The notes under the pieces were generated by a model that did not search any database, was not told the DNA's origin, and worked only from the letters and a program-made list of their open reading frames with translations. This document shows, piece by piece, positions 5,816-12,210 of a DNA stretch of 13,926 bases. Each line of letters begins with the position of its first letter. Position 1 is the stretch's first letter. This stretch comes from Dictyocoela muelleri (lineage: Eukaryota > Microsporidia). A program made the translations under genes and the position numbers. The stretch covers positions 1 through 13,926 of the forward strand of contig SDVU01000396.1 of the NCBI GenBank assembly GCA_016256075.1, given 5' to 3'.

Positions 5816-8800
5816 TCTGCTTAAATTCGAATTCATCATCATTTACATTCTCAGCATAATCAATTTCATCAGAAATAAAGAAATCTTCATCAGGTAATGA
5901 AAAATTATACATACGCTCTGTTATATTCTTTAAATCTAATCTACTCAAAGTTTTATTATTCTTTTGTGCTGCCAAGTAACAAATATTTCCAAGAACATTA
6001 TTGACAAACAAATCAGCGTCTTTTAAGACTTTCTCATTCATCTTGATCTCATTTGAATCAATATCAGATTCATAATAATTATCAAGAATATTGTTATTAT
6101 CAGCATTAAAGTCTCGTTTAATATTAACTTCACTATTGGTAAGATTTTCATCGGTAATCAAATTCTTGTCACAATAATTCGAATAATCAACATTAGTCTT
6201 ATTGAGAATAATTGCATTTTTTCTATCGTTATAATTCAATTCACTATTTATTGCAAGCATTGGATTATTAATTATCAACGATCTGTTTATCATCGATCTG
6301 TTTATCGTCGATCTATCTATCATTGGCATCATTGCGATATTCATTATCTGGGTATTTATAAAAGATCGATCCATTACCGATGATACATTTTTCAACAGTG
6401 ATTCTTTATCATTTTCCTGTTCATGATTAGTCAAAATTCTAACATCATTAATATTTTGTTTTTTCATCAATTCAATTTCTCTTTTACTTCTTCTGCCTCT
6501 TTTTCTTTTAGGTATACCTAATTGAGAACGAAAATCAAAAGTATTAAGATCAGAAGAATTATTAAGATCAGAAGAATTATTAAGATTAGAAGAATTATTA
6601 AGATTAGAAGAATTATTAAGATTATAATTAATATATACACTCTTATCGTTATTAATACTATGAACACTCTTATTATAATCATTTCTATAATCATTTCTAT
6701 AATCGTTATTATAATCATTTTTATTATCTTTATTGAATTGTGATTTAACACTAAAATTTATATCTTGATATGAATGTAAAGGAGCTTGGTCTGCAGATTT
6801 ATGACTAGTTTTAAACATTGAAGGATTAATGTTTGGATTTGAATTCTTTTTCATATTTTTAAAATTCTCTTCAAATAGTCTATGACCATCAAAAGATAAT
6901 GATTCTACATTATGACTCATTGATGGATCTACATTATGACTCATTGATGGATCTACATATTGACTCTTTGATGGATCTACATTATGACTCATTGATGAAT
7001 TTACATTATGACTCATTGATGAATCTACATTATGACTCGAGTCTAAATTATATTTCTTAACAGGGTTGATAGTGTGATAATTTTTATACAAAGTATTAAC
7101 ATCTTTATCTTCTGACAATGATCTATTTTTAAAATTATAATCAGGTGTATTTTTATAAAGGTTATTATTATAAGGGTTAAAAAGATTATTATAAAGGTTA
7201 TTATTGTTATTATAAAGATTGTTATTATAAAGATTATTATTATTATTATAAAGATTGTTATTATTTTCTTCTACAATCAATTGATCATTATTGACTGACT
7301 TTGAATATTTTGTTGAACTTAATATTTCTGGTGATACATGAATATTGATCATCGATTCACGAGAAAAATTATTTTCGTTTTCAAATATTTTTTCTATTAG
7401 ATTTTTATTTTTATCATCTTTTTGAAAATCTTTATCATCTTTTTTAAAATCTTTATCATCTTTTTCAATATCTTTAATCTCTTCTTTCTCTTTATAAATC
7501 TTATTTGGATTAATTTCTCGTGATTTTTCCTTTTTATCATCAAATCCCATTTTTTCAAGTTCGTCAATATAGTCAGGAATATATGAATAGTCTTTATTAT
7601 TAATATAACAACAAATCTTTGAATTACCAGCATCGATATTATTTTTTAGGTCATTATTGTTAAGTTTAAAAATCGTTTCTTTTTTCTCGACGGTGTTATC
7701 TTCTGCATTGATGATTTTATTTTTTTTATTATCCGTAGCATTGAATTTATTATCCGTAGCATTGAATTTATTATCCGTAGCATTGAATTTATTATCAGTA
7801 GCATTGAATTTATTATCAGTAGCATTGAATTTATTATCAGTAGCATTGAATTTATTATCAGTAACATTGAATTTATTATACAGTTGGTTATTATACAGTT
7901 CGTTATTATACAGTTGGTTATTACTTGTTTGGTTATTAATTTCTTTGTTATCAACCTTAAATCCTTTATTTCCCGAGTTACTATTAAAAGTAATACCTAA
8001 ATTTCTATTTATCATGAATAGTTCATTTCTTTGTATTTCTTCATTTGAATCTTTATTTACAGTCTCGGGAACATTAAGTTTATTTCCGTTATTATTGAAG
8101 CTAACAAAATCCTTTATATTATGATTAATATTAGTAATATTAGGATTCATATTAGCAATATTAGGATTATTATTAGTAATATTATGATCAATATTAGTAA
8201 TATTAGGATTCATATTAATAATATTAGGATTATTATGATCAATATTAGTAATATTAGGATTATTATGATTAATATTAGATCTTTTCATGGCATTAAAACT
8301 TCTTCTATCAGGAATCATTGAGATGTTATCTTTATTTATCACAGCAATTGTTATTCTATTACTTGTGAATGTTTCAATATTGGTAGGAATTATGTCAGGT
8401 ATGCTTATTTTCATTGATTTATGAAAAGGTAAAGTTTCTAACTGATTATTATCTATATTCTGGTATATTTTATTTTCATACACCTGATTAAGGTTTAATA
8501 AATCATTTTTTGAATTCTTGTTACCTGAAAATTTGTTATTTCGTTTTTGTCTTTTTCTATTAATTTTTTTATCGTCTGTAGAAAAAGACGCGCGAGTATT
8601 ATCTTGAGAGTGACTTTTATTATTTTGATCTTTATTCTTTACAATTTCTTTTTTATTCTTTACAACTTTTTGATCTTTATTCTTTACAGATTCTTTATTC
8701 TCTACAATTTCTTTATTCTTTACAAATTCTTTATCCTCATCTTTATTTTTTATAATTTCTTCACTTTGTTTTTTATCCTTTAAAGTCGACTCTTTATAAC

Positions 8801-9071
8801 TTACATTATTATTATTTTTGTCTTTTATAAATTTTTTATAATCTTCAACTGAAAATTTACCAAACTTATCATTCTTCCTCTTATACAAAATAAAATTTTT
8901 ATATAATTTTTGAAATTCATTTATAGTGTCATTAATTTTATTAAGCTCATTAACATACATTTTATAAAGCGGTGAATTATTTGATGTTTTCTCGACTTTA
9001 GTTAATGTCTTTTTATAATTTTTTGTGAGTTTCTGGTAATATTTTGCTATTTCTTCTGATTGATCATCCAT
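5811..9071 (-). CDS. Asn-rich repeat protein with C-terminal TAF12-like histone fold
   Basis: 1086 residues from the ATG at 9071. An ATG nine codons upstream is possible, but CCCACCC sits two bases before 9071. Residues 1-60 are a Lys-rich helical segment (KYYQKLTKNYKKTLTK and ELNKINDTINEFQKLYK) that vaguely recalls the N-terminal conserved helix of yeast Taf12. About 70-830 is Asn/Asp/Lys/Ser-rich, built from in-frame tandem repeats. A basic AT-hook-like patch, PKRKRGRRSK, lies near residue 855. The C-terminus (about 1014-1062) reads DADLFVNNVLGNICYLAAQK, then KTLSRLDL, then ERMYNFSLP. This is the spacing of helices 2 and 3 of the TAF12 histone fold, where TAF12 has ADDFI..V...C.LA, TLEVKD and LERxWNIxIPG. 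If so, it pairs with TAF4 in TFIID. Helix 1 is not clear. TAF12 is seen from one domain only; another histone-fold protein is the alternative. Confidence 0.55.
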   Translation of the reverse strand: MDDQSEEIAKYYQKLTKNYKKTLTKVEKTSNNSPLYKMYVNELNKINDTINEFQKLYKNFILYKRKNDKFGKFSVEDYKKFIKDKNNNNVSYKESTLKDKKQSEEIIKNKDEDKEFVKNKEIVENKESVKNKDQKVVKNKKEIVKNKDQNNKSHSQDNTRASFSTDDKKINRKRQKRNNKFSGNKNSKNDLLNLNQVYENKIYQNIDNNQLETLPFHKSMKISIPDIIPTNIETFTSNRITIAVINKDNISMIPDRRSFNAMKRSNINHNNPNITNIDHNNPNIINMNPNITNIDHNITNNNPNIANMNPNITNINHNIKDFVSFNNNGNKLNVPETVNKDSNEEIQRNELFMINRNLGITFNSNSGNKGFKVDNKEINNQTSNNQLYNNELYNNQLYNKFNVTDNKFNATDNKFNATDNKFNATDNKFNATDNKFNATDNKFNATDNKKNKIINAEDNTVEKKETIFKLNNNDLKNNIDAGNSKICCYINNKDYSYIPDYIDELEKMGFDDKKEKSREINPNKIYKEKEEIKDIEKDDKDFKKDDKDFQKDDKNKNLIEKIFENENNFSRESMINIHVSPEILSSTKYSKSVNNDQLIVEENNNNLYNNNNNLYNNNLYNNNNNLYNNLFNPYNNNLYKNTPDYNFKNRSLSEDKDVNTLYKNYHTINPVKKYNLDSSHNVDSSMSHNVNSSMSHNVDPSKSQYVDPSMSHNVDPSMSHNVESLSFDGHRLFEENFKNMKKNSNPNINPSMFKTSHKSADQAPLHSYQDINFSVKSQFNKDNKNDYNNDYRNDYRNDYNKSVHSINNDKSVYINYNLNNSSNLNNSSNLNNSSDLNNSSDLNTFDFRSQLGIPKRKRGRRSKREIELMKKQNINDVRILTNHEQENDKESLLKNVSSVMDRSFINTQIMNIAMMPMIDRSTINRSMINRSLIINNPMLAINSELNYNDRKNAIILNKTNVDYSNYCDKNLITDENLTNSEVNIKRDFNADNNNILDNYYESDIDSNEIKMNEKVLKDADLFVNNVLGNICYLAAQKNNKTLSRLDLKNITERMYNFSLPDEDFFISDEIDYAENVNDDEFEFKQK
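6542..6625. repeat. 18-bp in-frame repeats (Asn-Leu-Asn-Asn-Ser-Ser)
   Basis: About 4.5 copies of ATTAAGATCAGAAGAATT-like units in the Asn-rich gene. They encode NLNNSS or DLNNSS and differ at one or two bases. Confidence 0.85.
6902..7040. repeat. 24-bp in-frame repeats (HNVDPSMS)
   Basis: Six units with the core ACATTATGACTCATTGATGG encode HNVDPSMS variants such as QYVDPSMS and HNVNSSMS. The period is a multiple of three, so length change keeps the frame. Confidence 0.85.
7154..7265. repeat. Asn-Asn-Leu-Tyr-Asn repeats
   Basis: Interrupted units of TTATTATAAAGATTG and longer forms encode runs of N around LYNN. Lengths vary by whole codons. Confidence 0.8.
7411..7475. repeat. 21-bp in-frame repeats (DDKDF-K)
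   Basis: Three copies of a TTTATCATCTTTTTGAAAATC-like unit encode KDDKDFK or KDDKDFQ. Confidence 0.75.
7727..7875. repeat. 21-bp in-frame minisatellite (KFNATDN x7)
   Basis: Seven near-identical 21-bp units encode KFNATDN. The units split into two blocks, CCGTAG and CAGTAG variants, with one edge unit reading GTAACA. That pattern suggests block duplication and makes this the most homogeneous array in the gene. Confidence 0.93.
8120..8277. repeat. Asn-Pro-Asn-Ile / Asp-His-Asn repeats
   Basis: Units of TTAGTAATATTAGGATT and ATTATGATCAATA alternate and encode NPNITN, IDHN and NMNPNI variants. The array is irregular but stays in frame. Confidence 0.8.
8620..8760. repeat. Lys-Asn-Lys-Asp/Glu repeats
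   Basis: Variants of TTCTTTACAATTTCTTTATT encode VKNKDQ, VKNKE and VENKES. Together they make a highly charged segment. Confidence 0.75.
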
Positions 9072-9080
9072 TAGGGTGGG
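9072..9080 (-). promoter_or_regulatory. CCC-type start signal of the Asn-rich gene
   Basis: Minus strand CCCACCCTA immediately precedes the ATG at 9071. It favours this start over the ATG at 9098, which lies upstream of the C cluster and would put the cluster inside the coding region. Confidence 0.55.
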
Positions 9081-9184
9081 ATTGCATTGATATATCAATT
9101 TATTTTATTGTAAATGTCTTTTTTTGTTATATTGATTTTTTTTTTATTTTTGAAAATCATATGAATATGAAAAACATATGATTT

Positions 9185-9351
9185 TTAATTAATAATTGTA
9201 TTTTTTTGATTAATAATTGTATTTTCAATATTAATTGTATTTTTATTATTAATTGTATTTTTAATTAATAATTGTATTTAGGATGATTTTGAATTAAGAA
9301 TTGTATTTAGGATGATTTTGAATTAAATTGTATTTAGGATGATTTTGAATA
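9185..9351. repeat. AT-rich tandem repeats upstream of the Asn-rich gene
   Basis: TTAATAATTGTATTT units (about five) grade into three copies of a 27-29 bp unit, ATTGTATTTAGGATGATTTTGAATTAA (starts 9271, 9300 and 9327). They lie about 115-280 bp upstream of the start codon and could overlap a distal promoter. The remainder to 9588 is AT-rich with nothing recognised. Confidence 0.8.
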
Positions 9352-9597
9352 GATGTCTTGTCTATATATGCATTTAATTTAATTATTAACTAAAAATATA
9401 ATTTTAAATTTTTAAGGATGTAATGAAATTGAAATCTTATTTAAAATATTAATCTTAATAAATGGCCCAAATTTATGGTTTGTTAAAGGGATAATACTTT
9501 TTAAATAAACTTTATGAATTAAATATCTTTAATAATAAAATAATTTATTCTTAAATATCTTTAATGATAAATTTTCTATAAAACTATAAATTTTTTT

Positions 9598-9931
9598 GGT
9601 TCTACAACGATTTAGGTACAACCTATTTTTTAGAATATCGCCATCCGTAAGATTAAATTAAATGATTTTTATTTAAAATAATTGTAAAATTACGAGTTAT
9701 CTTCAGAAATAATAATAATAATCTATTTTTAACAGCTATATATACGAGTATTCAAAAATTTACGCCTCATGGAAATTTTTGAATACGCTCATATATAGAC
9801 GATATAAAATTATTATTATATCTGAAGATACATCGTGATTTTACGCTTATTTGAAATAAAAATCATTTAATTTAATCTTACGGATGGCGATTTTATAAAA
9901 AAATAGTGTATACCTAGGTCGCTGCAGAACC
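9598..9931. mobile_element. MITE with long TIRs and a 9-bp target duplication
   Basis: A 334-bp palindromic element. It begins GGTTCTACAACGATTTAGG and ends CCTAGGTCGCTGCAGAACC. The two halves are complementary almost throughout, including CGCCATCCGTAAGATTAAAT, AAATGATTTTTATTT, TATCTTCAGA and CGAGTATTCAAAAATTT. The arms are about 160 bp around a very short centre near 9763-9772 (CCTCATGG). AATTTTTTT stands on both sides (9589-9597 and 9932-9940), a 9-bp direct repeat. Long TIRs plus a 9-bp duplication are typical of Mutator-like (MULE) elements, so this is probably a non-autonomous MULE derivative. The low complexity of the duplicated bases weakens that point. Confidence 0.85.
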
Positions 9932-9992
9932 AATTTTTTTCTGCCAAAAACACATACAGCAAGAGTTAACATGGGTGAAACTGCTGGTAAAT

Positions 9993-10101
9993 TGTACCCG
10001 CGAAGAATTTCGGGTATACTCACGAGGAGTTTTAGATTTACTCGCGAGGAGTTTTGGATGTACCCGTGAGGAATTTTGAATGAACCCACGAGAAGTCTAA
10101 A
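9993..10101. repeat. 22-bp minisatellite with CTCGCGAG-like core
   Basis: Five units of 21-23 bp: TGTACCCGCGAAGAATTTCGG, then TACTCACGAGGAGTTTTAGA, TTTACTCGCGAGGAGTTTTGG, TGTACCCGTGAGGAATTTTGAA and TGAACCCACGAGAAGTCTAAA. Each has a small palindromic heart (CTCGCGAG, CCCGTGAGG). The period is not a multiple of three, so it is not coding. It is noticeably GC-richer than its surroundings. Confidence 0.85.
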
Positions 10102-10720
10102 TGCCAGACATATATTTCACTGTAGTAAAATTTGTTCTTTTTTTATTTGGACGGTCAAAATAGGAAAAAATTAATAATGTTTTTAACGATATTTTAATTA
10201 AAATTTAGAGCAATATACTTTAAATATATTGCAGAGTTATATGATCGCAATAGTCAGTTTTTTTGAGACTGGTTTTTTTTTCGGTATAATTTCTTTTTGT
10301 TTTGGTTCTTTCTTTATTGGTTCTTTATATAATGACGCGCTAAACTGCGTCTCTACTGGCTAAAATGAGGGGTGTATATTTATTTCATTTTTACTCCTTT
10401 TACCTATGTTAAAAAATTGAAAATTTTGTAGACTCAATAATGAATGAAATAATAAATAAATAATTTAGCAAAAAATATGTTGACTGAAGATCGTGTGTAG
10501 TTTGGCATTGCCACAAAAGTTATATAGCCAAATTTTTATAGGAAATTTGGGGTAAAAAGTGGCATTATTCAATGAAACACCTTTTACAGACAACATAAAC
10601 GCTGTAAGAACTCGCCGCGAGCGCAGCCGAGCTCATCACGAGAACTCGTCACAAATTTTTTCTAATAAAAATTTATATAAATTTATTTGTTTTAACAAGA
10701 ATATTCTATTTTAATATGAC
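10102..10720. other. Unassigned stretch with hairpins and a GC-rich patch
   Basis: No gene was recognised. An imperfect hairpin lies at 10509-10563 (GCCAC with CCAAATTT, then AAATTTGG with GTGGC). A short GC-rich patch at about 10606-10651 (CTCGCCGCGAGCGCAGCCGAG) stands out from the AT-rich DNA and may be a fragment of something transferred or of a repeat end. GACGC/GCGTC at about 10334-10352 forms a small stem. Confidence 0.45.
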
Positions 10721-10875
10721 TTAGATACTATATCTAGAAAAATTTTACGAATTATCAAATATAGAAATTCTAAAGTATAATAAAAAATTATTTGTATTGT
10801 TTTATATACATATTGTAAAATTCGTTTATATAATCTTTATGAGACGTCTTATATGAGAAAATGATTTTTAAAATA

Positions 10876-11028
10876 TGTATATAGAACAATACAAAGAAAA
10901 TTTGGATCAGCCCCATTATTTTTCCTCCAAGGGGGAATAATGGAACTGATCTAAAATTTTTATTATTATTCTTATTTTAATTTAAAAGTTATTATTATTA
11001 ACCCTTTAAGGGGAAAAAATGGGACTGA
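10876..11028 (+). repeat. Direct repeat, left copy of element X arm
   Basis: Shares with 11719-11878 the run ACAATACAAAGAAA, CAGCCCCATT, AAGGGGGAATAATGG, AACTGATCTAAAATTTTTAT and AAATGGGACTGA, at roughly 80% by eye. GATCAG..CCATTATT and AATAATGG..CTGATC form a hairpin at about 10904-10953. Confidence 0.8.
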
Positions 11029-11033
11029 GGCGA

Positions 11034-11713
11034 CCGAAAACTCTCCGAAGAAGAGTTTTCGGATAAAATTTGGTAAAAAATCCGAAAACTTTCTTGCAAA
11101 TTTAAATTAAATAATTAAACATAAATACATATATTTTAAATGAATAAATAAAATTTAAATTGAAACATTAAAAATAATTTAATTTATATATTATAATTTC
11201 ATCAAGATAACTGTAAAATAAAAAATAATTGAAGTATGAGTGCTTACTTACTAAATTCTTAATTTCAAAACTCTTCATTACCGATAATTGTTTTCCTGTC
11301 CTAAATTTTTATAATAATTTTTTCGTGAAATTTGAATATATCAATAATTTTACCAATACTTTATGAGTTGCGAATTATAAATGAATTTAAAGGGTAGTGA
11401 ATGACTTAAAAGTTAGTTTTTGGTATATTATATAAAATCGCCGACTGAAAAATATCCGAAAGTTAGCTTTTGGTCGACGGTTTGTAAATATTCAAACTAT
11501 AATGAATTTTAATTTTTCTTTTACCTTGATGAAATTATAATTTATAAATTTATAAATTTATAAATTAAATTATTTTTAATGTTTCAATTTAATTTTTTTT
11601 TATTCATTTAAAATATATATGTTTTTGTGTTATTATTTAATTTAAATTTGCAGGATAGTTTTCGGATTTTTTACTAAATTTTATCCGAAAACTCTCCGAA
11701 GGAGAGTTTTCGG
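11034..11713. mobile_element. 680-bp TIR element with hairpin ends
   Basis: Arms of about 175-190 bp (11034-11206 and 11525-11713) are complementary: CCGAAAACTCTCCGAAG, TTGGTAAAAAATCCGAAAAC, CAAATTTAAATTAAATAAT, TGAAACATTAAAAATAATTT and ATTATAATTTCATCAAG. Each end is also a self-complementary hairpin (CCGAAAACTCT...AGAGTTTTCGG) of 29 bp, at 11034-11062 and 11685-11713. The middle 320 bp has no ORF but repeats AAAGTTAG.TTTTGGT twice. ACTGA occurs on both sides (11024-11028 and 11714-11718) and may be part of a target duplication, although GGCGA lies between the left ACTGA and the TIR. It looks like a non-autonomous DNA transposon of unknown superfamily. Confidence 0.75.
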
Positions 11714-11718
11714 ACTGA

Positions 11719-11878
11719 CATATAAAACAACACAAAGAAATTTTGGCACAGCCCCATTGTTTTCCCGCCAAGGGAAAAAATGTAACTGATCTAAAATTTT
11801 TATTATTTTTGTTTTTATTCTTATTTAAATTTAAAATTTATTATTACTAACCCCTGTAGGGGAAAATAATGGGACTAA
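11719..11878 (+). repeat. Direct repeat, right copy of element X arm
   Basis: Second copy of the arm, starting TATAAAACAACACAAAG and ending GGGGAAAATAATGGGACTAATC. Unlike the left copy it continues into the outer inverted end (11885-11951). It therefore shows what the left copy lost where the 680-bp element now abuts it. Confidence 0.8.
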
Positions 11879-12014
11879 TCCGAAATTTTTATTATACTTT
11901 AGAATTTTTATATTTAGTAATTTGTAAAAATTTTCTAGATATAGTATTGTAGCATTCAAATCGCCTGCTACAACAGATAAAAGAGTTGATGAAGGTAATG
12001 CAAATGAAGAAAGT

Positions 12015-12165
12015 AAAGAAGTGAAAGTGATGAAATGAAGTGATGAAAGTGGATGTGATGAAAGTGATGAAAATGATAAAAGTGATGAAAGTGATGAAGG
12101 TGATGAAGGTGTTAAAAGTGATGAAAGTGCTGAAAGTGATTAAAGTGATAAAAGTGATGAAAATA
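12015..12165 (+). repeat. 9-bp repeat (GTGATGAAA), about 16 degenerate units
   Basis: Head-to-tail GTGATGAAA with variants GGTGATGAA, GTGATAAAA and GTGCTGAAA. One forward frame over about 12053-12139 reads Ser-Asp-Glu repeats, but it is short and closed by stops. It could be the remnant of an acidic low-complexity coding region or a plain minisatellite. Confidence 0.8.
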
Positions 12166-12210
12166 TAAATTAATTGAGTTTTAATAAAAATAAATTGATC
12201 ATTCCTAGTA

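Larger units (their letters stand above)
10721..11951. mobile_element. Nested palindromic repeat complex
   Basis: The outer ends are inverted. 10723-10790 begins AGATACTATATCTAGAAAAA, and 11885-11951 ends TTTTCTAGATATAGTATTGT, matching over about 70 bp. Inside the left edge, GTATTGTTTTATATACAT (10795-10812) is inverted again at 10876-10893. Two direct repeats (10876-11028 and 11719-11878) flank a 680-bp TIR element. The picture is of a foldback family, call it X, present as a partial inverted copy and two direct copies, invaded by a second TIR element. There is no coding capacity. Confidence 0.65.

Noticed and set aside
7657-8124. Antisense open frames over the Asn-rich gene (also 6522-6743, 7397-7633, 7646-7954, 8121-8321 and 8547-8783)
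   Set aside because: They are shadows of in-frame tandem repeats: repetitive low-complexity peptides with no family resemblance, lying on a long convincing gene.
9072-9098. Upstream ATG adding nine codons to the Asn-rich protein
   Set aside because: It would place the CCCACCC signal inside the coding region; the ATG at 9071 fits the spacing of the other two genes.
9847-10089. 80-codon minus-strand open frame
   Set aside because: It runs across the MITE arm and the 22-bp minisatellite; the composition follows the repeats and no domain is seen.
9993-10101. CRISPR-like array
   Set aside because: Units are contiguous with no unique spacers, only five and degenerate, in a eukaryotic context.
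10876-11878. The 150-bp direct repeats as LTRs of a small retroelement
   Set aside because: No primer-binding site, polypurine tract or coding sequence lies between them; the interior is a TIR element, and the repeats themselves belong to a larger inverted structure.
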